From the NCBI GenBank assembly GCA_013365325.1, contig JABVXV010000117.1, positions 62,001 to 126,000 on the forward strand: DNA of 64,000 nt, read 5' to 3'. Within the stretch, counting starts at the first letter, position 1, and every line of letters starts with the position of its first letter. This DNA comes from Dipetalonema caudispina (lineage: Eukaryota > Nematoda > Chromadorea > Rhabditida > Onchocercidae). Positions 1 to 16,530 of the stretch are shown piece after piece. The translations under genes and the position numbers were made by a program. Below the pieces are notes generated by a model. That model ran no database searches, was not told the DNA's origin, and saw nothing but the letters and a program-made list of their open reading frames with translations.

Positions 1-120
1 ATCGAGCTTTGTTCTGCTTCTATCAAAGCAGAAACACTCAATTTCTAAACAAAAAACTGACAATTTTAGTGATAACTCGAAAACGCCAACAGAATCTGAT
101 AAGACAACGTAACGAATGAA

Positions 121-3100
121 CTATGCTGTACTGATCGCTTGCACCAACCCCTGCTTTTCCAGTATTCTAAGGCGCTTCTCCACTGCATTCTTATATTTCG
201 AAAGAACTAGTTTGTCTGCTTCACTCGATACTTGCTCTGACAATGTATGCAGCATCATGTAAGCCGTCTGGTACCTGAAAAAAGAAGATATGTGAGAAGC
301 GCAAATATTCTCCTAATCACTGTTCTTCATTGCTATTAATTCTCGTTTCATCATTTTCATTCCTGAACAGAAATTTATGAATCGTGTCATGAGTTAAGTA
401 TTTTAGATCAGCCAAATCAATGAATAATTGATGTTTTATTTCCCTATGGTGTCCTTTCACTGTTCAAAAACCAAAACAATGGAAACAATAAAACTAGTAG
501 TATAAGGTGCAGAAAAGTGATATATTACATAAGTACCGTTGAGAGCAAAGGTGTGGATTGCCAAAAAGTTCATCCAAAGCAGCACTTTGACAAAGCTGGA
601 TGGCATGTTTATACATAATTCGCTCGGCCGATATTACTGCCATAGCAGGATCTGGACCTGGCAATCCAAGGGACGCTAACTCCTGGGATCGTATCTGAAA
701 AGCCATTGCAATGCTACCCGCGAAATTTAACTTAGACACTTCATAACAGGTGAAGTGATTATTGCCGAGAACTTGATCAGAACTCTCTAAAGTTTCAGTT
801 GAAATCGAAAAAAAATTTTTTTTCAGAAAAATGGTGCTGAAAAATTTTATGAAAAGTCCCCTTTTGTCATGATATATCCTTTTTGGAAACAAAATAATAC
901 AACTGAAATGAAGATAAACATTTCAAATTTGATATCAACAACCTCAATATTTACAGTTCCAGTTTAAATCACTTACAGGTTCCATATCTTTAAAAAATCA
1001 AACGAAGAATCGCTTGAAAGAAATGCTCACCAAACATTGATGGTATTTATCATTAAGCTGGTTTAGGACATGCTGTACAGCTGGCGATGGATGCAAGGTT
1101 TCTGATGCAACTTGTTTCTGAGCAAGAAGAAGAGCTGAAGAAAGCATATGAAGCGCTCGAACATATACAACTAGTTGCTCTGCTCGACGATATGCATCCG
1201 ATCGTTCTTTTTTCTACAACAAAATTTTAAGTGACATAATCTAATAAGCTCAATCAACCTAGAAATTTTAAGTGACACAGCTTAAGTAAAATGAAGCAGG
1301 AGTAAAATGGGCTAATACCTCAAAAACCCTACAATATTAGAAAAAAAATTTACCTTCCGTGGCGGCATAGAAAGGGATACAAGATTTCCCCTGTCTTCAG
1401 CAACATTAATAAGTGTCTCGACTAATTCAAGTACAAATCGCAACTTAGCTAGCACTTGGACATGTTCCGCCTGAAAATGGAGTACTTACCTGACATGAAA
1501 AACCAGATGAGAACTGGGTACAAAAAAAATTTCGAAATAATGCAAAAACGAGCAAATGTAAAAAAATGTAGCAAAAAACGAACGCCCATAAGAGTTTCTT
1601 GCTCCAGCGATGGTGGAATATCATTTAATGATGGAATAGCATTCTGATTGTTTGCTGCATTCGTATTTGACGTGTCTTGGGCGACTTGAGTGCCTGTACA
1701 GATTCCTTCATCTGCTGATTCGCTTTCCATAAGCTGCGAACGAGAGGATAAATCTATAATAAACAGAATAAGAGTTACTTATGGTAAAATAAATGCTAAC
1801 TATCAGTAAATGCTTAAACCCGTTAGACAACCTTAACATTAAAACAGTGTGCCATCGTTGTGAATTATCAGTTTGAGCATCCAGAAGACTGAACCTTCTG
1901 TAAGCTCGAACTTTTCAAATCACATTCTGATTTGGTAATCCTTGCTGGTAAAAGCATTAGTGTGGTTAAAAATAGTTTGAAAAACTTACTGGATGCAAAT
2001 GGAAGATGGATCGGTTGGCTCAGCTCAGCATCCTCTTCTTCCTCACTCAGGCTGCTACTGTAAAGAAAAACATTTTCATTTTCATAATTAAAACCCATGT
2101 TCTGAATTCGTAGTATATAACTTTTTATTATCAAATACAGTTGCTGCTAAAAAAGTTGCTAAGTCGACTGATCAACAGCGAGTGATAGATTTTTTAAATA
2201 TCCAAAATGAAAAAACAGTATTTTCTGGTTTTAAAAAATTTTGCAAACAGCAAGGTCACATTTCGAAGTTATAGCAGCTATGACCTGCAAGTTCAAATGG
2301 AATTTGATCTTTCAGTTCTTTAACATTTTACTGATTTCATAAACTAGAGACCTTGTTGAAATTTCATTGGCAGCTCTAGGAGTAGCACGAACAGTAAGCG
2401 ATGCACAAGATCGTGGTGGTGATACTGAAAGATATTTCAGATTATCCACTGGAGGTATAGGTGAGGGCTGGGGTGAACTCGGTCTTTCCAAATCCTCTTC
2501 TTCCATAGCTGATTGAATATTTTCCACATTGCTGTTTCGTCCTACTTCTGCTTTTCTTTTGCTCGTTGTCGTTTCATTACCAGAACTAGCGTGAACAACA
2601 TTTACAGCATCTACTTCCGGAACTGCTTCCAGAATTTTTCGACTGCAACCTCCGCTGATAGTATTAGCAGTAGCAGAAGGAGTTAATTCCGGCGACGAGC
2701 TAGCAGCAGAAGTCGTTGCAACAGTATCAATGGTATATCGTCGTGCTCGACTTGGTAATGCCGTATCGTACTGTGATGTCCGTGAATCTTTCACAATAAA
2801 TTGTGCTGAAATTTCAATTATTAAAACAGCTTTCATTACGAACTTAAATTTCCCATTCTGAAAAAAGGAAACTCATACACATATTGAAGCAAATTCAAAA
2901 TATAATCAAACTAATTTTTTGTCTTGAGTGAATTGATTGAAGAAAGAGATGCAGAGCAATCTAACGCTAATGATTAAAAGAACTATTATCTCAGCAGGAG
3001 ATCCACCCAAAAATCCAAAAACTAGCCAGTCATTAGACTTGTTTGGTCAGAGTTCATAAGAGTAACAAAAAGTGTAACGTGAAAGAGATTTTTAGGGTCA

Positions 3101-6100
3101 TATAGAAATGGAAAGAAATTATTCTTTGGATGATTAAAAATGCTAAATTCGAATGTATTAGTATGTACGGTAATAAGTTGAATTTCAATAAAAGGAAATG
3201 AAAAAATAAAGTATAACGACTAACTCGTGGGCAAACTAATATATTCAATGGAAGGAACTTTGGGCTCAGTAATGGTAGCAGTACCACCACTCACACTTCG
3301 TGCACTACACCGCTGAATGCTTGCCACATGATTACGATGTGTGGAAGAACCATTTCGCCTTTCTTCCATTTTTGCGTATGCCAGCCTCTGGCTGGGTACC
3401 GGTACAGCACGTGCATTAGATGCAGCATTAAAAATCTGAAACACCAGCAGAGTGTGAACCGTAAAATATTTCTATCCTTCGCCTACAACTCTGATCCATT
3501 TCATGATTAGAATCATTCCGGAGGGAAGCATTAACTGCGCTATCAAACTGATGCACAGCATTTCAAGGATATTTCCAGGAAGAGAGAAAGAAAGATATTC
3601 GATGCGTCTTGCATCGCAATAAACATTATCTCGTACCTGACGGCAGCCTTACGCATTAAGTATTTACAGTAAAAAATGATTCTAAGGATGATAACATAAA
3701 CTACCTTAATCTGTTTGACAGGATTTCCCGAATACGAGTCAATATTTGGATTGGCCGCAGATAATGGTCGTCGAGAAACAAGAGGCGAGTGCGTTTTTGA
3801 CCGACTGTTTGCAAGAGGAATTTGAGTGCCATGAAGTGATGGTAGGAATGTGAAGTCGTCAGAATCGGACACAACTCCTGTCTGGCTTGGTGTCGGGAAG
3901 GTGTTGTGCCTGGAAAGTGTATATGTAGAAACATGTTTTCAGGTAAAGCAATTAGCATGCATAAGTTACGGTACCAAACAGCATACTATTGACAATGGAC
4001 AAAAATATCCGAATCACATCGAATTACTAATCTGCAACTAATGAAAGACCTTACTATTAATGTTTTTGGGATTTTAATCCATGAAAGAAAAGTAACGTAC
4101 CGCGAGCCGATAGGATGAGGTGAACCCAATTTTGAATTCGAAACAGTACGTCCGGCAATAGTTGGTGATGTTATAGCAGATACTGGTGCTCGATGAGATG
4201 GTGAAGACATAAGTTGTGGTAAGACAGCCAAATCGTGATTTTTTAAGGATGTAGGACTTGTCGTGATAAACGGGTGCGAAAAAAAGGCCTCTGAAGTGAA
4301 CTTGAAGTAACTTAAAACTCTTATCAAACAAATTCATAAGACTAGAAAAAACTATTCACGTTCCCTTTTGATGTTTCCTTCACAGTTTTACAGCATTCCA
4401 CATCAATATTGTAAAGTATCAGGTCAAAAATAGACTAAAAGAAAACAGGCGCATTCATAATTTTTGAGAAAACGGAATGTTCTGGAACTCTGACATTTAG
4501 TAGTAAAATTATTACAATATATTAATGTCTAACATTACTATGTCGCAGATCATCAAAAAAAAAAACCACACTGATATTTTTTACAAGCAATTTCTTCGAA
4601 ATGGCATTTACAACAAAAAAGGGAAAAAGAAAAGGAAAAAAAAACTCAAACAGAGGGAGAGGAGAAATATCTCAAGATTAAATTTATTATTCAGCTAATT
4701 CAAAAGCCAGAGATTAAGTCTCCGATTTCTAGAGCACGGATTAACCATCGGGTTTCATTAAATGGACTTTATGCTAATATTAATCCTAGTTCGTTTCCTT
4801 ATAATTATAAATAACAAAAACTTTTTTTTTGTTGAAAGATTCAATAAATTATATGAACATAACATTAATTGAAACCAATAATGTATCATTTATAAACTGC
4901 CAATAAATCATTTTTCACTTAAATAATCTAGTACGCAAGGAAAACCGCCATTTTTATTCTGAATAAACAATTTTTTACAGCAAAAGCTTTAACCAATAAT
5001 TTTTTCGAAGGACCAACTAGTAAAGCCATGATATGCTACTTAAACCTCTTTTTTGTCCTATTTACAACGACACCACTTATTTTACTTAGAAATAAAGCAA
5101 ACTTATTACCGAATTCGATGCGATCTTTTGAATTTCTTTTCAGCAGAGCAAGCAGTAAATCTTTCAGTAGAGGACTGCAGTATGTCGGAATGTTCGGTCG
5201 AAGCTCTTTATTCCGTTCATAAAATTGTTTTAAAGCCTGGGGTGTTTGTGCTTGAAATGGTGCTTTTCCTGTCAAGCACTGAAAAATAATTGTTCCTACC
5301 GACCATAAATCAGCTTTGGCGCAATATTGCAATGACATTATCACCTGAAATTACAAGTTAATAATGGCTAAACAAAATACGCTAGACAACGCCTTAAATT
5401 TTAAAGAAAATGAAATTCCAATGGAAAGGTCTTTGGATATTTTCTTGGGTCATAAGTAAATTAATGAAACATTCAGCTCATTAGAGTCCTGAAAAATCTA
5501 CACAAACAAATTTACTTCAGGAGCCATATACATTGGTGAACCGCATAAAGTGGCTGCCATATGACCATCACCTAGAAAGCGTGCAAAACCAAAATCAGCA
5601 AGTTTCACAATTAGATCCGTAGCCGGAGGATTCGGACGCTGTCCTGGATTGCACAGCAACAGATTTTGAGGCTTTAAATCCCTGGAAAAATGCGATTGGT
5701 ATTGGTCCACTTGATTCTTTTTTCAAAAAAATTACTCCACTTATGGCAATAAACAACGGGTTTTGGACCCAACAATTCTATTATATACTTATATTAATAC
5801 TTACATTTTATTCCGTATAAAAGAAAATGAGGAAATAACCTGTGCACGATTCCTTTCTTATTAATTGCTTCAATCGCTCGAGAAATATGAACGAGGAAAT
5901 GCTGAATGGTTATTTCAGGAAGTGTTACTTTATTCTGCAAATAGTCACCCAAATCTCCAGCATTGCAGTATTCCATTACCAAAAAAACGTTGGTCGGTGT
6001 CTCGACACATTTTAATAATGCCACCAAATTTTCATGTTGCAGATTAGACAGCTCCTGAAATGACATACGTTTACCTGTCAAGCGTGACTAACAGAATCTT

Positions 6101-6974
6101 TTTTCCAAGAAACGATAAATGTTGATCTAAGATTCCGATAACCTTACCTTAAGTATTTTTATTTCTTTGGTGAGCAAATTTTTCGATTTAGTTAAACTCT
6201 TTTTTGCAATGCTCTTAATAGCCACCGGAATATCCTTGCGCTGAAACGTAATACTTGCAAATTTTTATAATTTAAAATTGAAGATATTAATTCAAGCTAA
6301 AGGTATGATAAAGAAATGTACAAAAAAGTGATGATAAAGCTTATTCTGAAAAACAATGACAAGATAAAGACAAGGAAGAGGCACGTTCACTAACTGGAAA
6401 TAGCTACCCGCATTTCTGGAAGCAAATATGGCTTGTTCAATTTACTTAGCATATAAGAACAATGCGTTTTCGTGTCGCTTGATACTACTTTCAAACTGCG
6501 TGAAAACACAGTAACTAAATACCGCGAATAAAAGATAATCTTTCTTTTTCCTTCTCTGCTCTCGTAAACTTCCTTCTATTCTTTGAAACAACAAGAAATC
6601 TTTAGGGCTTTGTTCGTCGCAAAGTAGTGATGAGACAAGATGACAGTAATCAATAAGTGAAAAGGCACCAAATGAATGGAAACTTCAGCTATACATCAAA
6701 GAAATGTCGAAGATTTCTAGAATACATTAACGAAAGTGATGGGCGAATTTCTGCTGACATAACTTCTCACTGTGACTTGATTTTCAAAACAGTTTGAGAA
6801 AGCGGAAACTCAAATCCATGCCCATACCAAAGCTTTCGATTCAAAAAATATTAGGACTGAACATAGAGTGAACGGATAACTAACATCAGCATATCGTCCT
6901 TTATAAACGATAGCAAATGCACCATGACCAATCAGATCTTTCTTTGTATATTCGAAGCCATCAAACTTTTCCAT
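121..6974 (-). CDS. unc-51: UNC-51/ATG1 (ULK-type) serine/threonine kinase, 16 exons, about 906 aa
   Basis: Autophagy-initiating kinase, also needed for axon guidance in nematodes. Exons read right to left: 6974-6885, 6240-6148, 6054-5840, 5681-5516, 5344-5110, 4290-4101, 3909-3705, 3435-3225, 2805-2352, 2057-1990, 1926-1895, 1733-1584, 1470-1354, 1213-1031, 694-537, 274-121; all phases join and end at TAG. The N-terminus [20 protein letters not shown] is the UNC-51 signature. Visible kinase parts are the ATP-binding Lys39 (VAIKSI), HRDLKPQN at about 132-139, DFG at about 162-164, APEVIMS, and the ULK-like [12 protein letters not shown] at the domain end. A long Ser/Pro-rich linker follows, with acidic EEEED and EEED patches. 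The C-terminal helical EAT/MIT-like region ([36 protein letters not shown]) binds ATG13 in relatives. Length is close to the C. elegans protein. The donor at 2351 (GTCTCT) is weak, so exon 9's end is the least certain junction. Confidence 0.93.
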
Positions 6975-7000
6975 GTCTTCTCCTTCAACTCATCACGATT

Positions 7001-7005
7001 CCTGC
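7001..7005 (-). promoter_or_regulatory. Likely trans-splice acceptor of unc-51
   Basis: On the minus strand ATTTTGCAG stands 27 nt before the unc-51 ATG, with the first mature base at 7001. No upstream coding exon fits, so this is probably the SL acceptor. The short leader holds an upstream ATG-AGT-TGA mini-ORF. Seen in sequence; the trans-splicing role is inferred. Confidence 0.5.
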
Positions 7006-10000
7006 AAAATCATCCCTACTTTCAATGAACTATCTCGTTATGATCACAATTTCTCGAACCGCATCGACATGCCATTCATTATTCATGTACGGAAACATGG
7101 GTGCAACATCGAGAATACCATTCTAAAAACTATGTTGTGATCATAACTACAATTGCAGACATGATGATAGAGATGGTAAATACTAAATACTTACGGAAAA
7201 TCAAAGAACATTTAAATAATATTTCATGAACTAATGTACACTTCGAGGTGTTTCGCCAATGCCAATAATAACTTTTGCTGAAGAGAACATTGTCGAATTT
7301 TATGGATTACGAGAGATATAAAATGGTATCCAGGGACATTAGATGAGTACTCTATAAATGATATCGTTGCGGGAATAAACGAAAAACATTCTATGTTAAG
7401 GTCAGCTAGTTTATCTTTTCAGTGTGTTAGAGAGAGAATGACGTGCTTGAGAGATATAAAAAAAGATGAAACAACGCAAAGAATTGAGAGAGTAGCAGTA
7501 ACAAATTAAACAAGATGGAATACTTGAAGATGGCAATGAAAGCTAGCAATGCCATTTTAAGCAAGCAATGCAATACGGATGACATGATGCATCGATAGAC
7601 CGAACTGGACGACCAACGGTCTGAATCAGCAGCAGTCATTTATCTATCTATGTGATATGCATTTTCCAGCTTCATTTATCCCTTATCTTTCATCCTGAAA
7701 AAGAGTTTCGCTTATAAATAAATGGATGCGTAAATGATTGGCCCCTAAGATTCGTTCATCAATTAAATCTTTTTCAACCCTTTACTTCGTTGAAAAACCC
7801 ATCATTCCTCGTATCATTTCCCGAAACCTGCTTAGAACATAAACATCAGACATTGCGATTAATTTTCTGCTATTTTTTTTGGTCTTTCTCTACTAGTTCA
7901 AACGTAGTCCGGAACTGAATAAAATTTAAGAATGGCGTAGTGGTGATCACTGAAGTCAACAACATTATCGCCTGTTTATGTATATCTCCTTCCCTCCTCT
8001 TTAAGTCGTCAGTAAATTGGAACCTTGCTGATAATACTTTACACATTGTTTGGAACCGATAAGACAACCATCTAACGTGTTGTAATCCGCAACGTGGTAA
8101 AAACATCACATATTTTGGATGCTCTGCTGGCCGTAGTTGTACGAAAGATATACGACGAGAGTGGGCATATTATCACCGCAGAGAGAGTGGCATCGAAATA
8201 GTTTTTGAAAAAATGAACTTTATTTTGAACAAAGTGACCTTGTACATCGCAAAATAACTACCGCAATAGAAATAAAAATTCTTGCAGTTGGTCACTAATA
8301 ACATGAAACTAGAAATCATTAAAATTTGTCAAAACAAGCGAATTCCCTGACATATTTAGAAAAATCAATATTAAAAAGTACCATTTAAACAGACACTAGC
8401 TAAGCTTTCAGTAGCGACTACTATAGTTCCTAGTGATTTGAGAAAAGAAACTTGTCTATCAAGGAAATATTATCGAACGGAATTTAATAACTGAAAGAAT
8501 GTTTTAGTGGTGCCAATATTCCAGTTATTAAATTTCTTTTGATAATATTTTCCTACACTATTTTCTACAAAAGATTCTTAAATTTTATAAAAAGGAACTC
8601 TTGAATTTCATTCATGTAAATTTAAAACAGCAAAAAAAGAGTGAAGTGGCAAAGAAGGAAGAATTGCTTCGAAAAAGAATAAGAATAACTGAATTATAAC
8701 TACAATAAGAAATCTTCAGTTAACTAAAAGTTTCTCTAAAATAAAATGATGAATTAATTGAGGTCATTCAAACAAACATTGTCAGAGCAGAAGAGCACAT
8801 GGATAACAAAACTAAGACAGAATGAATGAATGAAAGCTATTTTTCTTTGTGAATGGACATATAAGAATCAAGAAAATAAAATGCAAAGAGTCTTCTAATT
8901 TCAACCATCTAATCAATACGCTTTTGGGACTATTCTATGCCTTACATTATTTGCGATATTAAGCCATTACTTATTACTATAAACAAAATGAGATGAGATA
9001 GTCAGATGAAAATATGGGATGGGGATACTTAAATTACTATTAAATAATTCTGTGAGCAAATCTGGGAATGAATTTTCCTAAGAGGATCGAAATTTCGAAT
9101 AAGAATTCTAAAAATTGAGATGAAATTTTATCAATTGGGCTGAACACGCACAAAGTAAGAGAAGTGTGTTGTCGGAAGTTCAAAGGATGTGTAACTATTA
9201 CAAATCCTTCAAGCATTCATCAATAAAATTAGTGGAATAATAATAGGGACTAGTGAAAGAGCAGAAGATAGAGCTCTTGTCTTGGCCATATCTTTTGAAT
9301 GATCGAGTAAACATAGAAAGAATGTGGAGAAAAAGAGAAAGTAGAATGAAAAGATGATGAATAACTTTACGGAAGGGATCGAAAGCAGCAATGAATTTTA
9401 AAGATAGAAAAAGTATGAGAAGACGATGGCTAATATGAAAATTGTATGGATTAAGTGACGAGATACCTCGATCGAGTAGTGGACAGGGACAGAGACATGG
9501 GACATGATGAAAGTATAACTGAATAGTGGAACGGGAAGTGAAATGTATGAAGAGGGGAAAAGATGAGGGACAAAATAGAGAGAGGGATAGATCCACCTCA
9601 ATTCACCTTCTATCATTCCTTCATTGGATTATCAACTAAGCAATCATGATTTGAGGCATCATTTGGGAGACATATAACAGGCTTGTATTCTAAGTAACTA
9701 CTGCTGCAGTAGTAATGAAAGCCATAGCAGAAAGGAGGATCCATTCATTTTAGAACTATCACTGCCGCAGTAACAGCAGCAGCAGTAGCAGTAGCAGCGG
9801 TAGCAGTATCAGCGCTCATACCCATCCCGAAATGCTTCAATTTCCACTCCAGCGGAACATCGATGAGTGAGTGAGTGAATGAATGAGCGTTGGATGTATT
9901 GAGTAAGAGTGCCAGTATGTATACACCGAGATCGAATCGACATTACATCATCTGTGGTAATGTAATCAACACGTGCTTGTAGGCACTGATACCGTCACAG

Positions 10001-11519
10001 TGGAAAGAAAAGCTCTTCAAACGAAAGAAGAGATCCCATCGAAACAAATTTCGAACTCTATTTGGATCTGCTTTGTAAGCACGACTTGAACCTCTTTTTG
10101 ATTATCCCACAAGAGATGAATTTGTTGACAAATTCTAGGAAAAATGAAATCATCAGAAGTTTATCTTATCGATTCCTTTTGATATTATTGCTAAAAAGCA
10201 TTGAAGAATGACCAAAAGTATTACCAGTCCATTTCAGATGACTCGCTAATCTGAATTCAAAAATAAAAAAAAAAAAGAAAAAAGGCTGATATTACCAGAG
10301 GAAGACAGTTTCATACTACGAAGTTATCAATATGTTTGCTTCAACATGGAAGTTATTTTTGTCTCTGTTCTTTCTCATGAATCTTTTTCAAATAAAACAT
10401 GCCAGAGGCAAGGCATGAAATAGAAAAGGTAGAAGAGGAAAACTTGCAAATGGGATGCATATTGACAAAATAGCCATGGCAGTGCGCATGCACGTGAAAA
10501 ACACACATACGCGAAACGCAACGAGTCCAAATCAATAGTCTGCAGTGCCTCAAAAAATTAAGGAAGATCCTGGAAATGTTGGGAACCAATAATCCTAACA
10601 ACTGAGAACTGTATTAATCATTTGTTCAATAAGACAAACACAATTACGAGATTCACAAATGTGGATATCGTTGTAAATAGACTACTTGATAAGATTAAAT
10701 TAATTAACATCACATTTCAATTCCTAAAAGTGCATGTTCAAGGGTAAGTCCATTTCCATGCCAACAGTTGATGAAACGGAGAGCTCATTAGATGAATTAT
10801 GTGGAATGAAAGTTCAAATGCGTTTAACTTTCTTAAACAACATCGGTCTCCATTTCCCTCATTCTAACCTCATACAATGTTCAAAAAATTCAACAGCCCC
10901 TTTAATCTCGACAAGACTTCTGCGTAATCTTTCTCCTTCTGTAATTCATATAATTAATCTTTAACAAAGCCGTGAAATCAATCCATCATTTATATAAGTC
11001 ACCCAGTGAATATTACTCATATTTCATACCATCAACATCAGTAATAAAAGATTTATTGACATTACATGTTTTAAATGTTTATGCACATTTACAAGATGAA
11101 AAATTTTTGAAGATACAGTTATAATATTCAGGTCTTTCTACTTAGAATCTTGTGGATGACGTCATTGATTGGACCTCACATGAATGACTATCACCATCAA
11201 TCAATATAAATGATAACAGCAACGAGATCCTGGCAACGACGTGTACAAATCACAATAGAACGTGTTAACAATTGCGTGTGTTAAACAATTGTTCAGACAT
11301 TCAAATGAATCAAACCTTCCATAAGTTTAACCAAAGCCATATAAATTTTAAGCATGCCCTAACTGGAAATGATTAATCACATGTAGCATCTCTAAGAGAG
11401 AAGTAATAATATCCAAAACTATAAAATGCAAATCAGAATATTAGAATCCTTTTAGAAAGTCCTGAAAACATTTCTACAGGAGGAAGGAAATGGAGGAGGA
11501 TTATAAAGCTAATAAGAAA
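7006..11519. other. Gene-poor interval between abi-1 and unc-51
   Basis: No exon with recognisable protein similarity was found on either strand. The interval should hold the unc-51 promoter and the abi-1 3' UTR. Simple repeats are present: a CAG/TAG trinucleotide run near 9770-9815 and a GAGT/GAAT tetranucleotide run near 9860-9890. A hairpin is described separately at 8462-8554. ORFs of 70-130 codons (for example 9198-9596 minus) are low-complexity Phe/Leu/Ser-rich shadows of purine-rich DNA. Confidence 0.6.
8462..8554. repeat. Imperfect inverted repeat, arms about 32 bp
   Basis: The left arm 8462-8493 (AGGAAATATTATCGAACGG...) pairs with the right arm 8522-8554 (...TTTGATAATATTTTCCT) with a few mismatches, around a 28-nt loop. 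It could be a small MITE relic or a structured non-coding hairpin. No flanking target duplication was evident. Confidence 0.6.
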
Positions 11520-14230
<2,711 letters not shown>

Positions 14231-14236
14231 TACTGC
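14231..14236 (-). promoter_or_regulatory. Likely trans-splice acceptor 2 nt before abi-1 ATG
   Basis: The minus strand reads TTTATATTTGCAG, then TA, then the ATG of MVDGPED. A consensus nematode acceptor this close to the start, with no upstream coding exon in phase, is the usual arrangement of an SL-trans-spliced message and also supports this start codon. Confidence 0.65.
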
Positions 14237-14239
14237 AAA

Positions 14240-16530
14240 TATAAATAACAACTAATGTAAACATATGGCATTTATCAATTCATTCATCTGTTATCCTATT
14301 TATCTCCTACAATTACAACTGCCCAGCGGTTCTGTCCATCCTTTTCTCATCAGAAGGACGATGGTCATTATCAGATCATATCAGAATCCCCAACCATCTG
14401 CTATCAATTCAGACAATACCACAGGTTGAAACTAAACTTATCTTTCTTCTCTCCAATACAACATTTCGAGAATAGAAAAAATACATTTCTTCACTCTCTC
14501 CATGAATTCTATCGCAGGACTCAATCTCTCACTCTTCCTCACTATCTTTGACATTCATTTCTCTCATATAATCATTCATTTACTTGCAATCCTTGTCCAT
14601 TATGTACCATCATCTTTCCATACTTTCTCCATCCCTAACCAAGAAGTATTTCTCGAATATCAACATTCCCTGCTATCCTCTATAAATCTGTGATACTTCT
14701 TCATTCATTCCAACTCCTGTCACATTATCTGTAACTTCATGAGAGAAACTTCTTTACTATTATACCGTCTTTTTGTCTCTTTCCTTCTCTTTTTTCATGA
14801 AACGAAAGACATTTCATTCCGAAATGTCTCTTTCTCTAATGGAAAAGAAGGTGGAAAAGAAAAAGGATATTGGACTTTGACCTACTTTAACTTTCACCTC
14901 CTCTCATGGGATAATATTAAAGCTTTAGGCTTCATCGAAGTATACCAAGCATTTAGCAAGAACTCCTATATGCATTACATCGTTTATATGCTATTTCTCT
15001 AATCGTACGACAGTGAAGTAATTACGAAAATCTTTTTATATACTGATTATTCAATAAATTTAGGGTTAAATTTAGTACCGGAAATGAGTAAAAGTATTTT
15101 CACTTACAAATTAAGTATAATTTGATGTATTTCATAGTTTTGAGTGATAACGAATCTCTTATTAATAATATGATTTCCATCGAAATTTCGAAAAATTATT
15201 GGAAAATTTCAGAAAAAAAAATTTAGCTCTTTAAAAAGCATGAATTTTTATTAAATGTAATAGCTAAAAAACAAACAAACCTATAAATAATTTGCTGAAA
15301 TGAAATGGAAATAATCCTCGAGCAAATACACTCTTGATCTGATTACTAATAGAATAAAAGAGACTAAACGTAGCACAGGAATGAAAAGACGTCAAGTAAA
15401 TCTCCCACTGATTAAAATCCTCCCAAACTTGTTTCCTTCGTGATTGACAAAACCGAAATAAAACTTTGTCGTAATTTCACCATTAGAAAATTTATCATAA
15501 TTACCTGTAAAAAACTGTTGACAAAATTAACCAAATCCCCTAGTTACAGGTTCGCAATCAACCTAATGATGATTTATCCAACTTTTTCATCACCTGTATT
15601 ATAGGAAATAGGAATTGTAATTCTCTAGTATTTCTTATAATGCAGTTTTGCAGTTTTTTTTATCCTTCTTTCTTCGTCCTTTCTCTTCTACCTACAAATT
15701 GTATTTTAGGTAATCTTGGAGAAAATATTCAACCGTCATGGTTGAACTATTTCGTCGATATATTGCTAGAATCCAAACTTCGAGTTACCTTTTCCTGGCA
15801 GCTTCGTTCGTAGGATTTGTTTGAAATGCGAGTGCATCTTTATTTCTTTTTGACTTTCTCATTTTTTTATAATATGTTACGCGAGAACTAAGCAATCTAT
15901 GAAACTTGCAAGCTGTCTTCTACTACTATCACGAATTAGAGACATGAATTAGTCAGGATGTCACTCTAACTGAAAATAATTTTGCCTCGATCTATGTGAT
16001 GTCTATGATAAACATTTGCAATAATGTGTGACATTCATTTATTAAGTTCAAAAGAAACTGAACTGTATTTAGTGTAATAAACAACACAACAAGAAACTTG
16101 AAATTTACAATAATTCACAATATTTACAAAAAACGTATCACATTTTGCATGACATATTTGGATTAGTCTTGAATTTCCTCATTACTAATAAAAGTGCACT
16201 AATATTTTCATGGAAACACAATTCGGTTATTTATTGGAATTCTGTCAGAATACTCTGTAAGTATCATTCCATTCACTCTCGCTCCAGTAGCCAACTTCAT
16301 GTACATTTTTATGAGATTCGTACCAAGTGAAATTGGCTGTTGGGTGAGGTATTCGCCAGTTATTGTAATCCGCCTGAAGTCGATAGAATCTTTCATAGGT
16401 TCATCTACGTTTTGGATCATATTCATTAAAACTACAGCTCAAGATCAGAAGCGCTTCAGTCAGTCTATGGGTCAAGAAAAAAGACTATGAAAACTCAGAA
16501 TGAAAATAAACATTAAGCGAAACTTCAAAA
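14240..16530. other. Intergenic interval between the fukutin-like gene and abi-1
   Basis: Contains pyrimidine-rich sequence just upstream of abi-1 (14270-14700), then AT-rich sequence. No exon with family similarity was found. The interval should hold the abi-1 promoter and the 3' UTR of the fukutin-like gene. A 72-codon minus-strand ORF at 16208-16426 is unassigned and discussed among the rejected items. Confidence 0.5.

Noticed and set aside
5028..5289. Plus-strand ORFs opposite unc-51 exon 5
   Set aside because: They are antisense shadows of the conserved kinase exon, whose minus-strand frame is clearly the coding one.
9198..9616. Overlapping minus-strand ORFs up to 132 codons
   Set aside because: They are Phe/Leu/Ser-rich translations of purine-rich DNA in three overlapping frames, which indicates composition rather than coding.
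16208..16426. Minus-strand 72-codon ORF with DFRRITITGEYL, reminiscent of the SURF1 block EFRRVxVxGEF
   Set aside because: Only this short stretch is similar. The SURF1 N-terminal WQ/WK block and the C-terminal H-Y-TW block were not found nearby, and no exon joins in phase, so I do not call it a gene.
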